From contig CANKJK010000007.1 in assembly GCA_947482665.1 (NCBI GenBank), positions 1 through 64,000 on the forward strand: DNA of 64,000 nt. The letters run 5' to 3'. The notes beneath the pieces are model-generated. The model was given only the letters and a program-made list of their open reading frames with translations. It was not told the DNA's origin and searched no databases. Positions 18,279 through 26,851 of the stretch are shown here, piece by piece. Source of the DNA: Acidobacteriota bacterium (GTDB lineage Bacteria; Acidobacteriota; Vicinamibacteria; Vicinamibacterales; UBA2999). How positions within the stretch are numbered: the first letter of the stretch is position 1; each line of letters opens with the position of its first letter. The position numbers and the translations under genes are program-made.

Positions 18279-19607
18279 ATGTCTCCCCGTTACTTCATCG
18301 AAACGTACGGCTGCCAGATGAACGTCCACGACTCTGAGCGGATGGCTGGCCTCCTTGAGGAAGCCGGGTATCAGCCGGCCGCAACGGACGCCGACGCGGA
18401 TCTGATCGTCGTCAACACCTGCAGCGTCCGCGAGCACGCCGAGGACAAGCTCTACACCCGCCTTGGCGAAATCAATGCGCTCGAGGAGCGGACAGGGCGA
18501 CGACCGGCGGTCGCCGTCGCCGGATGCGTCGCCCAGCAGGAGGGCCGGCGCCTGCTGACGTCTACGAACGGTCACGTGATCGATGTTGTGGTCGGCACGC
18601 AGCGCCAGCGATTCCTTCCGATGCTCCTGGAGCGCGCGCGCACCGACCCATTCGCTCTGGTCGACACGGACCCGCTTGACGACGTGTCCTTCCCGCTCGG
18701 CATCGTGCGCCGCCAGGATCCCGTCCGCGCATACATCACCATCATCGAGGGCTGCAACGATCACTGCGCCTTCTGCGTCGTGCCGACCACCCGCGGCAAG
18801 GAACGCATGCGCCGGGCAGCCGACATCGTGGATGAGGCCACGGCAGCAGTTGCGTCAGGCCGGCGGGAGATCCACCTGCTCGGCCAGATCGTCAACCACT
18901 ACCAGGACCCGGCGGACCCGAACCTGGACTTCGCCGAACTCCTGGCCCGAGTCGACGCGATTCCCGGCGTCGAACGCATTCGCTTTGCCAGCCCTCATCC
19001 GCGGCACACCAGCGAACGCATCATTGACGCCATCCGTAATCTGCCACGCGTGTGCAAGCACCTGCACCTGCCGATCCAGTCCGGCTCAACGCCCATCCTG
19101 GCGGCCATGCGTCGCCGGCACACCCGCGAGGACTACCTGCGATTGGTTGACCGCGTGCGAAGCGCCGTCCCCGACATCCAACTCTCGACGGACGTCATCG
19201 TCGGGTTCCCCGGCGAGACGGACGAGGACTTCGAAGCCACCATGAGCCTTACCCGAGAGGTCACCTTTCACGCCATCTATTCGTTCAAGTATTCGCCCCG
19301 GCCAAACACATTGGCCGCCATGCGACTACAGGACAACGTGTCTGAGACCGAAAAGACTCAACGGATAGTCGCGCTGCAGCAACAGCAGCGCGAAATTCAG
19401 GAAGGCCTGCACGGCGCCATGGTCGGGAGGACGTTCGACGTCCTCATCGACGCGACATCGCGGCGGCGGCCGGAGGAGTTGTCTGGCCGCACCTCCGGGA
19501 ACACGACCGTGAACTGTCCCGGCGAGCCTTCCTGGATTGGCCGGACGGTATCGATCACGATTGAGCGGGCCGGTCCCTACAGCGCGTGGGGCAGGCCGGC
19601 AACCTAG
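18279..19607 (+). CDS. miaB: tRNA-2-methylthio-N6-dimethylallyladenosine synthase MiaB
   Basis: MiaB is a radical-SAM methylthiotransferase that converts i6A37 to ms2i6A37 in tRNAs reading UNN codons. The 442-residue protein has the N-terminal cluster cysteines at C12 (YGCQMNVHDSE), C48 (NTCSVREHA) and C83 (AGCVAQQ). The radical-SAM motif CNDHCAFC gives C159, C163 and C166, and a C-terminal TRAM-like domain starts near residue 375. QMNVHDSERM distinguishes MiaB from MtaB and RimO. The ATG directly follows the recN TAA. Confidence 0.95.
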   Translation: MSPRYFIETYGCQMNVHDSERMAGLLEEAGYQPAATDADADLIVVNTCSVREHAEDKLYTRLGEINALEERTGRRPAVAVAGCVAQQEGRRLLTSTNGHVIDVVVGTQRQRFLPMLLERARTDPFALVDTDPLDDVSFPLGIVRRQDPVRAYITIIEGCNDHCAFCVVPTTRGKERMRRAADIVDEATAAVASGRREIHLLGQIVNHYQDPADPNLDFAELLARVDAIPGVERIRFASPHPRHTSERIIDAIRNLPRVCKHLHLPIQSGSTPILAAMRRRHTREDYLRLVDRVRSAVPDIQLSTDVIVGFPGETDEDFEATMSLTREVTFHAIYSFKYSPRPNTLAAMRLQDNVSETEKTQRIVALQQQQREIQEGLHGAMVGRTFDVLIDATSRRRPEELSGRTSGNTTVNCPGEPSWIGRTVSITIERAGPYSAWGRPAT

Positions 19608-19620
19608 AAGGGGAAGCACA

Positions 19621-20106
19621 ATGCAGGTAGAGATGACGATCAAGGGCCTCATGGTGGACCCGGTCACAAGCACTCCCATCGTCATCCTGCAGGAACGGGA
19701 CGCCAGTCGCGTCCTTCCCATCTGGGTCGGCGTCGTGGAAGCCAACGCCATCGCCCTCCAGATCGAGAACATTGCCCCCGCTCGTCCCATGACGCACGAC
19801 CTGCTCCGCAACATCATCTCCGACCTCGAGGGGACGGTCAGCCGCGTCGTCGTGACGGATCTCCGGGAGCACACCTTCTTCGCCACGATCCATATTGACC
19901 GCTGCGGCGAACGCCTCGCGATTGACGCACGCCCCAGTGACGCCATTGCCCTGGCACTGCGCACCCGAGCCCCGATCATGGTCGAGGACGCCGTCTTCGA
20001 CGCTGTCCGCACCTCCGATCTCGCGACCGAGACCGCCGACCCACACCGGCTACACGCCTGGCTGGACAACATGGACCCGTCCAGCATGGGCAAATACAAG
20101 ATGTAA
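19621..20106 (+). CDS. Bifunctional nuclease family protein (DUF151)
   Basis: The 161-residue protein belongs to the DUF151/BFN family, whose plant members have DNase and RNase activity and whose bacterial role is poorly known. The characteristic stretches are TSTPIVILQERDASRVLPIW, then EANAIALQIENI, and AIDARPSDAIALALRTRAPI. The start is the ATG at 19621, preceded by AAGGGGAAG; the longer open frame only runs back into miaB. It sits 13 bases after miaB and is followed by a palindrome and the parA promoter, so it is probably the last gene of the recN-miaB transcript. Confidence 0.85.
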   Translation: MQVEMTIKGLMVDPVTSTPIVILQERDASRVLPIWVGVVEANAIALQIENIAPARPMTHDLLRNIISDLEGTVSRVVVTDLREHTFFATIHIDRCGERLAIDARPSDAIALALRTRAPIMVEDAVFDAVRTSDLATETADPHRLHAWLDNMDPSSMGKYKM

Positions 20107-20122
20107 TGTCGGCCGGCCGACA
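20107..20122 (+). terminator. 16-base palindrome after the DUF151 gene
   Basis: TGTCGGCCGGCCGACA starts directly after the stop codon and can fold as a 6-pair GC stem with a GGCC loop or as a duplex palindrome. It is followed within five bases by a short TTTT. It probably ends the recN-miaB-DUF151 transcript just before the parA promoter. Confidence 0.5.
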
Positions 20123-20142
20123 ATTCGTTTTACCCCCATAAA

Positions 20143-20171
20143 TTGACAGGCGCCCGGGCGCTCCCTAGAAT
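20143..20171 (+). promoter_or_regulatory. Sigma-70-type promoter for parA-parB
   Basis: TTGACA at 20143-20148 matches the -35 consensus perfectly, and TAGAAT at 20166-20171 matches five of six -10 positions, with exactly 17 bases between them. Transcription would begin near 20178, giving a leader of about 29 bases before the parA ATG. This is the best promoter in the window. The spacer contains a GCGCCCGGGCGC palindrome (20150-20161) that could bind a repressor. Confidence 0.75.
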
Positions 20172-20206
20172 GGCCCCAGTCCGATCCCGTCACACACCGC
20201 GCCTCA

Positions 20207-20977
20207 ATGATTGTTGCCATAGCCAACCAGAAGGGCGGAGTGGGGAAGACCACCACCGCTATCAACCTTGCCGCCGCCCTCGCCATGCGAGGTGGCCCCA
20301 CGCTACTGATCGACCTCGACCCCCAGGCCAACAGCAGCATCTCCTTCCTGGATCTTCGAACGATTGAGGCGAGCACCTATGACGCCATCGCCGACTCGGA
20401 TCGGCCACTGCGTTCGATTATTCATCCGGCCACGCTGGCCAATCTCTGGGTCGCACCTGCCAGGATTGCGCTGGCGAAGTTGGAGTCCCGGCTCGTCGGA
20501 GAACTGGACGCCCACTTCCGCCTGAAGGACAAGATCCAGCAACTCGAGGGGGAGTTCACCAACATCGTCATTGATTGCCCCCCGGCGCTTGGACTGCTGA
20601 CTGTGAACGCCTTGGTCGCCGCCACGCATTTGCTAATACCCATCCAGTCGTCCTACTTCGCCCTGGAAGGCACGGACGATCTCCTGGAAACAGTCGAGAA
20701 GGTGCGAGCGCGGCCCAATCCCGCGCTGGCGATCCTGGGCGTCGTGATCACGATGCACGACAAGCGGACCGCGCTCGGACGGGACATTCGCAAGCAGATC
20801 CAGAAAGTATTCGGGAGCAAGGTCTTCAAGACCGTCATCAGCAAGAGCGTCCGGCTGGAAGAAAGTCCCGCATACAAGGAATCGATATTCACGTACGCAC
20901 CGGATTCGGTCGGCGCTACCGACTACTACAGCCTGTGTGAGGAGGTTATTGAGCGTGTCCAAGCGCGGACTACCTGA
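20207..20977 (+). CDS. parA: ParA/Soj chromosome-partitioning ATPase
   Basis: ParA ATPases form dynamic DNA-bound gradients that move ParB-parS complexes. The 256-residue protein has the deviant Walker A KGGVGKTT (9-16), Walker A' IDLDPQANSS, and Walker B IVIDCPPALGLLT. The size indicates a small chromosomal Soj type without an N-terminal DNA-binding domain. It has its own strong promoter and overlaps parB by 23 bases. It is not near dnaA, gidA or gidB in this window, the common place for the chromosomal pair, so it could be a second or relocated system. Confidence 0.93.
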   Translation: MIVAIANQKGGVGKTTTAINLAAALAMRGGPTLLIDLDPQANSSISFLDLRTIEASTYDAIADSDRPLRSIIHPATLANLWVAPARIALAKLESRLVGELDAHFRLKDKIQQLEGEFTNIVIDCPPALGLLTVNALVAATHLLIPIQSSYFALEGTDDLLETVEKVRARPNPALAILGVVITMHDKRTALGRDIRKQIQKVFGSKVFKTVISKSVRLEESPAYKESIFTYAPDSVGATDYYSLCEEVIERVQARTT

Positions 20978-21782
20978 TTCGGTGCAGATGCGTCACGACC
21001 AGCATTACGTGGATGCCTTGGTGGCATCCACCGGCGCGCCGATCGGTCGCATGCTGCCCCTTGATTTACTGGATCCGAACCCCAATCAGCCACGCCAGCA
21101 GATGGGGGATCTCTCCGAGCTCATCGCCTCCATCGGCGAGAAGGGCATCCTCGAGCCCCTCATCGTTCGCGCCCAGGGAGGCCGCTACCAAATCATCGCG
21201 GGGGAGCGCCGCTACCATGCCGCCGTCCAGTCCGGCCTGACCGAGGTTCCCGCCATCATCAAGGATGTCGACGACCTTGAGGTGATGGAACTCGCACTCA
21301 TCGAGAACCTTCAGCGCAAGGACCTCACGCCCTTCGAAGAAGCCGAGGCCCTGGCTCAGCTCGCAGACCGCTGCCGGTACACCCATGAAGACATGGCCCG
21401 GAAGCTTGGACGATCGCGCACGGCGGTCACCGAAATCCTGTCGCTGAACGGCATGCCCGAGGAGGTTCGGAGCCTTTGTCGGCTGGCCGACATTACCTCG
21501 AAGTCAACCTTGCTCCACATCGTCCGCCAGGGTGATCCGCAGAAGATGCTGGCACTGGTCGAGAAGCTCGCGGCTCAGGGCACGTCCACACGCGCCCAGG
21601 CCCGCGCGGCGACCGGCACCGAAGACACAAAGCCCAAGCCGCGCGCCTTCACGTTCAACTTCAAGCCCACCACCAAGTCGTTCAGTCTCAAGATGACGTT
21701 CCGCAAGAGCCGCGTCGACAAGTCCGAGATCATCGAGACCCTTGAAGGCATCCTGAAAGAGCTGAGAGCGAGCCGGCGCTAA
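20955..21782 (+). CDS. parB: ParB/Spo0J family partition protein
   Basis: ParB is the CTP-dependent clamp that loads at parS. From the GTG at 20955 (preceded by GGAGG, nine bases away) the protein has 275 residues. The CTP-binding motifs are GERRYHAA (83-90) and ENLQRKDLTPFEEA (from 117), followed by a KorB-like helix-turn-helix (DMARKLGRSRTAVTEILSL). The C-terminus differs from the usual short leucine-rich dimerisation domain: after a Lys/Pro linker it reads FNFKPTTKSFSLKMTFRKSR and then VDKSEIIETLEGILKEL. It overlaps parA, indicating one transcript. Confidence 0.9.
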   Translation: MSKRGLPDSVQMRHDQHYVDALVASTGAPIGRMLPLDLLDPNPNQPRQQMGDLSELIASIGEKGILEPLIVRAQGGRYQIIAGERRYHAAVQSGLTEVPAIIKDVDDLEVMELALIENLQRKDLTPFEEAEALAQLADRCRYTHEDMARKLGRSRTAVTEILSLNGMPEEVRSLCRLADITSKSTLLHIVRQGDPQKMLALVEKLAAQGTSTRAQARAATGTEDTKPKPRAFTFNFKPTTKSFSLKMTFRKSRVDKSEIIETLEGILKELRASRR

Positions 21783-21828
21783 GGCGCCAGCGTCCGTTTC
21801 GGCCCATTTCCAGGCTGCATCCACAAGG

Positions 21829-21870
21829 TCGCATAATAAGTGTTATGTTAACTAAAGAGTAAGGAACGGG
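21829..21870 (+). promoter_or_regulatory. AT-rich patch upstream of lptFG
   Basis: This stretch in the 119-base gap after parB is unusually AT-rich for the region and contains CATAAT, TTATGTTA and a GTTAAC palindrome. It probably holds the lptFG promoter, but I cannot assign a convincing -35/-10 pair. Confidence 0.3.
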
Positions 21871-21901
21871 CACGCGCCGCTGGTAAGCTAGGCCTCACCC
21901 G

Positions 21902-24184
21902 GTGCGTATCCTCGATCGCTACATCATCAGACAGGCCCTCTGGCCCGCCCTGCTCGGCCTGATGGTCTTTACGTTCCTACTCATCATTCCCACGGTTCTC
22001 AAATCAATGGAGGACCTGGTCGCCAAGGGCGTGCCTGCGCCGGTCATCGGCCAGTTGATGCTGACGCTGCTTCCGTCAGCGCTTGGCCTCGCAATTCCGA
22101 TGGCGCTCCTATTGGGACTCCTCGTGGGGTTCGGGCGACTTTCAGCAGATCGGGAGTGGGTCGCGCTGCAGGCCTGCGGGGTCAGCCTGGCGAGGCTTCT
22201 ATGGCCGGTCGGAATCCTCGCGACCGGGGCCGGGGCGGCCACGCTGTATGTGCTCCTGGCGGCATTGCCGCAGGCCAATCAGGCTTTTCGGGAGATCATG
22301 TTCCGCATCTTGTCGGAGCGCGCTGAGGGCGAAGTGCGGCCCCGCGTGTTCTTCGATGCCTTCCCTGGGGCAACGCTGTATGTGCGTGAGCTGCCTCCCT
22401 CCGGGGGATGGCGGGATGTGTTTCTGGCAACGGGTGGCCAGGGGCAGCCCGAGGCCGTACACGTGGCCAAGCGCGGACGTGTCCTGATCGACCGGGTCAA
22501 GCGACGGGTGGAAATCATCCTTGAGGAGGGTGTCACCCATACCGTCGGCGAGGCCAACAACTATCGCCCCAGTTCCTGGGCCCAGACGATTCTGAGCGTT
22601 GACCCTGAGACGATCTTTCCGAGGGCGGGCCCGGCCAAGGGTGAGCGCGAGATGTCGATCGCGGAGCTGCGCGGCCGCATCGCGGACCGGGCGTCGCGAG
22701 GAGAGTCGACCATCGGCGCACGTGTCGAGATCCAGAAGAAGTTCTCGATTCCGGCCGCCTGCCTGGTGTTGAGTCTCTTTGGATTGGCGCTTGGGGCGAG
22801 TCATCGGCGCGAGGGCAAGCTGTCAAGCTTCGTGATCGGCGTGGTCGTGATTTACGGCTACTACGCGCTCCTCGAGAACTCCTCGAACCTGGCGAAGGGA
22901 GGCTATTTGCCTCCCTGGATTGCGGCGTGGCTCCCCAATCTGGCCTTCGGACTAGCCGGTGTTGCACTCTTTCTTCGGCGCCGCGCCGCTATCGAACGCA
23001 CGCGGATTCGCCCCGGATGGTGGGTGGCTCTGATGAACCGATCACGGCGGTCGGCGGCGGCGTCAGCCCCCAGAAGGGCCACTTCCCTGCTTCGCGTGCC
23101 AGGTCTCAGCCTGCTCGACCGCTACGTCGTGGCGGGCTACGCGAGAGTCTTTGTGCTCTGCGTGGCTGCGCTGGTCGGCCTGTTTCACGTGTCCACCTTC
23201 ATTGACCTTTCGGATGAAGTGCTCCGTGGAGACGCCACGTGGACGCAGTTGTTCTGGCACCTCTGGTTCGCAACGCCCCAGGCGCTCTATTACGTGCTGC
23301 CGATGTCGGTGCTACTGGCGACACTGGTGACCATCGGCCTGCTGACACGGAACTCCGAACTGGTGGTGATGAAGGCATGCGGCATCAGCCTGTACCGGGT
23401 GTCTCTCCCCCTCTTCCTTGCGGCCGGCCTCGTGGCCGGCGCGGAGGGGTGGATGCAGGAGACTCTGCTGGGGCCTGCCAACTACCGCGCCGAGGCGATC
23501 CGACACGTCATCCGCGGAGGGTCACCTGAGACCTTCGACGTTCTGCGGCGGAGGTGGGTGGCCGCTCGCAATGGCGAGATCTACCACTTCGGGTACTTCG
23601 ATCCCCGCTCGCAGACCCTCGTGGATCTCGACACGTACCAGATGGACTATGCCAAGGGCACGCTCGCCAGTCGTTCCCACGCGACCCGCGCCTCGTTCCG
23701 CGTGGATCGAGGCGCGTGGATTGCTGGCGACGGCTGGAAGCGGAGTTTCTCCGCACAGTCGGTCACACTCAGCCCTCTGAAGGACGAGCTCATCAACATC
23801 GAAGCGCCGGCGTATTTCTCGGCTCAGGCCCCGGACCCGGACTTCATGAACTATCGGGAACTGTCGGAACATATCGCCCGCCTTGAGCGCGGCGGCTTCG
23901 ACATGATCCGCCAGCGTGTGGCACTTGAGCGCAAACTCGCCTTCCCCCTCGCGACGCTCATCATGGCGCTCATCGGTATTCCCTTTGCCACCACGACCGG
24001 AAATCGGGGCGCGATGTACGGGATCGGCGTCGGGCTCGTACTGGCCTTCGGCTACTGGGGTGCGCTGTCGGTCTTCGGTGCCATGGGGGCGGCCACGCTC
24101 ATGACTCCAGTCTTCGCGGCGTGGGCGCCCAACCTGCTGTTCTCATCCGCCGCCGCCTATCTGCTTCTGACTGTTCGAACCTAG
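21902..24184 (+). CDS. LptF-LptG fusion, LPS export permease
   Basis: This 760-residue protein contains two complete YjgP/YjgQ permeases in one chain. The first half (about 1-365) starts RILDRYIIRQALWPALLGLM and has three helices, a periplasmic jellyroll region, and three more helices ending near FGLAGVALFLRRR. The second half (from about 402) restarts with LSLLDRYVVAGYARVFVLCV and repeats the layout, ending in AYLLLTVRT. LptF and LptG normally form a heterodimer that extracts LPS from the inner membrane with two LptB subunits, so a single-chain version would fix their pairing. The GTG start at 21902 is supported by the conserved N-terminus. The ATPase gene lptB is 14 kb upstream. Confidence 0.92.
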   Translation: MRILDRYIIRQALWPALLGLMVFTFLLIIPTVLKSMEDLVAKGVPAPVIGQLMLTLLPSALGLAIPMALLLGLLVGFGRLSADREWVALQACGVSLARLLWPVGILATGAGAATLYVLLAALPQANQAFREIMFRILSERAEGEVRPRVFFDAFPGATLYVRELPPSGGWRDVFLATGGQGQPEAVHVAKRGRVLIDRVKRRVEIILEEGVTHTVGEANNYRPSSWAQTILSVDPETIFPRAGPAKGEREMSIAELRGRIADRASRGESTIGARVEIQKKFSIPAACLVLSLFGLALGASHRREGKLSSFVIGVVVIYGYYALLENSSNLAKGGYLPPWIAAWLPNLAFGLAGVALFLRRRAAIERTRIRPGWWVALMNRSRRSAAASAPRRATSLLRVPGLSLLDRYVVAGYARVFVLCVAALVGLFHVSTFIDLSDEVLRGDATWTQLFWHLWFATPQALYYVLPMSVLLATLVTIGLLTRNSELVVMKACGISLYRVSLPLFLAAGLVAGAEGWMQETLLGPANYRAEAIRHVIRGGSPETFDVLRRRWVAARNGEIYHFGYFDPRSQTLVDLDTYQMDYAKGTLASRSHATRASFRVDRGAWIAGDGWKRSFSAQSVTLSPLKDELINIEAPAYFSAQAPDPDFMNYRELSEHIARLERGGFDMIRQRVALERKLAFPLATLIMALIGIPFATTTGNRGAMYGIGVGLVLAFGYWGALSVFGAMGAATLMTPVFAAWAPNLLFSSAAAYLLLTVRT

Positions 24185-24197
24185 GCTGCCCGCCTAG
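24181..24197. terminator. Inverted repeat spanning convergent stop codons
   Basis: CTAGGC and GCCTAG flank a five-base loop, and the stop codons of lptFG (TAG at 24182) and of the opposing PHP gene lie in the two arms. A weak bidirectional terminator is possible; there is no T-run. Confidence 0.4.
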
Positions 24198-25894
24198 TCC
24201 AATCGGACGAGTGATGCCGCCTCGATCCAGATCTGCCCGTTTCTTCCGGACGGCGTGTTGACGCCATCGACCACCACGAGGAGTGACCGGACGTGTGCGG
24301 AATCCAGCTCGACAGGTCCGTCATCTCCGACCCGGATCAGCGACTGTGTCGGAACCTGAATCTCTGTCGATGTGGCATCGAGATAGATTGAACGCCGCCA
24401 TCGCTCTTCAGTCTCGCCGTTCATCAGACGCAACTCCACCGACACCCGCATGGGCCGATCTGCCCGGCACCGGAGGCTGATCGCGTCTGCCCCTCCCATC
24501 CCACGCAGGGGCAGCGCCGCCGCCGCGAACGGGCCGGTTGATTCCGGTCCCGCGAGCGCGTACCGGAGCAGTACAGCCTCCACGCCGTTCTGCCTCACCA
24601 CATCCACGGCAACGGCTGAACGCTCACTATGCTCAGCAGTCCAGTCGGCTCCCTTCGCCGCGACGACCACTCGCCCGGAACGTGCCGCCTCTAACGCCGG
24701 TTGACCTCCCCACTTCTCGTCTCTGCCTACCCAGATGGGGTTGGATAGCAGCCAGGGCACCGGCGGCATGCCTGGCGCACCTGGCCGCGTGACCTCGACA
24801 CGATAGGTCGCGGCGGTCGGAGGAACCGTCACGTGCAGTTGAGGCTCCGCACCCTCACGCACCACGTGACCGTCGCGCAACAGCTGTACGACTCCACCCG
24901 CGTGGTCGGGCACCCTCACGTCGATCACGACATCGCCGACGGTCTGAATCGTGTCACCCTGCCCCACGCGCCGACCGTCCCCAGCCGCCTCAAATCGCAT
25001 CCAGCCTGTGCCGGCGAGCGCATCAATGCCGGTGTAGCTATGCCCGTGCCGGAGGGCAGCCAGCACGGCATCCGCGTCCACTCGTGGATCGCCCGTGAGC
25101 CGCACGCCCGTCGCTACGACCGAGAAGGATCGAAGGAGAGGCTCGTACCCCGGAATGGCCAGTGACAACCGACGCCACCAGCGCGGGTCATCCTCCTGGC
25201 TGCCGCCGATTCGCGCATGGGCATCGGCGGCGGCGATCGTCACGAGGCGGCGGCTGGCGCTCTGCTGGTCCCAGCGGTCCAGAGACACCACAGGCCGGTC
25301 CAGGATCCGGGACACGGCCTCAACCGGCCGGACCAGATACTGGGGCAGGAGCGTCGTCAGCGAGAGCGTGGTCTCATCGCGCCACTCACTATCCGCGTTC
25401 AGCCACTCAAACCCCGTGAGCGCCGCGTCCCAGGCACGCCACGTCAGAGACCGCTTCGGTGAGTCGACATGGGCGGCGATCGCGAAGCCCCCAAGGCGAT
25501 TGATGTCATCCACGACATCAACGCCTCTCCCCCCGAGCCGGTACGGTGCCTGTCCGATTCCGAGGGCCAGCACATGGCCGTCAAACGTGGTGACCTCGAC
25601 GCCATCAACCACGAGTACGCCGTGGCGGTAGACCGGCGGATCCGGCACCCTCGTCCCATCCCCGTGGTCGGTCACGACAACAAACCGGAGGCCGGCGCGG
25701 GACGCCGCCGCCGCAACCTCGTCCACGGTGCCACCACCATCGGAACGCACCGTGTGAATGTGCACGACTCCCCTGACGTCCCCAGGTGGCGCCTGGCTGT
25801 CATCGGGAAGGCTGAGCGCCCGCGGGGGCAGCGTGGCCCAGAACCCGGCAACTGCCAGAAGTGGGACGGCGAGCCAGATCAGTCGTCGTGTCAT
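24194..25894 (-). CDS. Secreted or membrane-anchored PHP-domain phosphoesterase
   Basis: The 566-residue protein has an N-terminal signal/anchor (LIWLAVPLLAVAGFWATLPP) followed by a PHP domain of the CehA/McbA-like type. Metal-binding motifs are visible: GVVHIHTVRSDG, VTDHGDG, HVLALG, IAAHVDSPK and AAADAHARIGG. PHP enzymes hydrolyse phosphoesters with two or three metal ions. The C-terminal 230 residues look beta-rich, with no motif I recognise. The signal suggests it acts in the periplasm. The ATG overlaps the xerD stop (ATGA), so it is cotranscribed with xerD. The substrate is not predictable. Confidence 0.8.
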   Translation of the reverse strand: MTRRLIWLAVPLLAVAGFWATLPPRALSLPDDSQAPPGDVRGVVHIHTVRSDGGGTVDEVAAAASRAGLRFVVVTDHGDGTRVPDPPVYRHGVLVVDGVEVTTFDGHVLALGIGQAPYRLGGRGVDVVDDINRLGGFAIAAHVDSPKRSLTWRAWDAALTGFEWLNADSEWRDETTLSLTTLLPQYLVRPVEAVSRILDRPVVSLDRWDQQSASRRLVTIAAADAHARIGGSQEDDPRWWRRLSLAIPGYEPLLRSFSVVATGVRLTGDPRVDADAVLAALRHGHSYTGIDALAGTGWMRFEAAGDGRRVGQGDTIQTVGDVVIDVRVPDHAGGVVQLLRDGHVVREGAEPQLHVTVPPTAATYRVEVTRPGAPGMPPVPWLLSNPIWVGRDEKWGGQPALEAARSGRVVVAAKGADWTAEHSERSAVAVDVVRQNGVEAVLLRYALAGPESTGPFAAAALPLRGMGGADAISLRCRADRPMRVSVELRLMNGETEERWRRSIYLDATSTEIQVPTQSLIRVGDDGPVELDSAHVRSLLVVVDGVNTPSGRNGQIWIEAASLVRLD

Positions 25895-26823
25895 GCGCGT
25901 GGATGGAATCGTTCGTACACCGACCGCATCCGGTGCTCGAGCACGTGGGTGTAGATCTGCGTCGTGGAGACGTCCGCGTGCCCGAGCATCAACTGAATGG
26001 CTCGCAGATCCGCACCGCGCTCCAGAAGATGGGTCGCGAACGAGTGACGCAGGACGTGCGGGCTGAGGTGGGAACGGACTCCGGCCTGACGTCCGTACGC
26101 CTTCAGCAATCCCCAGAATCCCACCCGGCTCAATGCCGCCCCGCCGCGCGCGTTGATGAAGAGTCGTGGACTCTTCCGGGACCCCAGCAGCGCCGGCCGA
26201 CCTGCCCGTGTGTAGCGCGCGACCCAGTCGGCGGCCTGGTCCCCGAACGGTACGATGCGCTGCTTGCTGCCCTTCCCCGTGCAGGTCAAATAGGAGGCGT
26301 CAAGATTCAGGTCGGCGGGCCGCAGCGACAGCAACTCTGAGACCCGCATGCCCGTGGCATACAGGAGTTCAATCAACGCCCGATCCCGCAGACCCTTCGG
26401 CGTTCGAACGTCGGGAGCCGACAGCAGCCGGTCCACATCCTCAGGAGAGAGGAAGGCAGGCAGGGCCTTCCACGCCTTCGGCGGCCGCAGGCCATCCGCG
26501 GGATTCGCGGCCACCCGCCCTTCCACCGCCATGAACCGGTAGAACCCCCGGACACACGCCACCGCCCGCGCCACCGAGTTGGGAGAGCGGCCTTCGGACA
26601 TCAGGACCCGGACGAATTCATCAAGTTCCCCCGGCGTCAGACTCGCCAACGCTCGCGCTCGAGAGGCGGCATGACGTCCGAGCAGCGTGAGATCGCGGGC
26701 GTAGCTTTCGAGCGTATTCGGAGACAGGCGCCGCTCGACGGATAGATGAGCCAGGTAGGCATCCACGGCGGCGGCCGAGGAACCGTCAGCCGGTCGGGGC
26801 TTCTCGTTGGAAGGCACGGACAA
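25891..26823 (-). CDS. xerD: Tyrosine recombinase XerD
   Basis: XerD-type recombinases resolve chromosome dimers at dif. The 310-residue protein has a SAM-like core-binding domain (about 18-105) and a catalytic domain with the full set of residues: R160 (ATGMRVSELL), K184 (GKGSKQR), H256 and R259 (HVLRHSFATHLLERGAD), H282 (MLGHADVSTTQIY) and Y291. Length and motifs fit XerC/XerD rather than a phage integrase, and no element ends are nearby. The start is TTG at 26823 or GTG at 26817; a TACAAT box directly upstream suggests a leaderless mRNA. Confidence 0.9.
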   Translation of the reverse strand: MSVPSNEKPRPADGSSAAAVDAYLAHLSVERRLSPNTLESYARDLTLLGRHAASRARALASLTPGELDEFVRVLMSEGRSPNSVARAVACVRGFYRFMAVEGRVAANPADGLRPPKAWKALPAFLSPEDVDRLLSAPDVRTPKGLRDRALIELLYATGMRVSELLSLRPADLNLDASYLTCTGKGSKQRIVPFGDQAADWVARYTRAGRPALLGSRKSPRLFINARGGAALSRVGFWGLLKAYGRQAGVRSHLSPHVLRHSFATHLLERGADLRAIQLMLGHADVSTTQIYTHVLEHRMRSVYERFHPRA

Positions 26824-26827
26824 ATTG

Positions 26828-26833
26828 ATTGTA
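26828..26833 (-). promoter_or_regulatory. -10 element of xerD, possibly leaderless
   Basis: TACAAT on the minus strand ends four bases before the TTG and ten before the GTG start of xerD, so transcription would begin close to the start codon. The -35 region is weak. Only 28 bases separate xerD from murQ, so the two promoters must overlap. Confidence 0.4.
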
Positions 26834-26851
26834 GGCTATGTGTATCGACTG

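Noticed and set aside
25891-26823. XerD-like recombinase as the integrase of a mobile element
   Set aside because: Its length, residues and position fit chromosomal XerD; I see no attachment repeats, phage genes or abrupt composition change.
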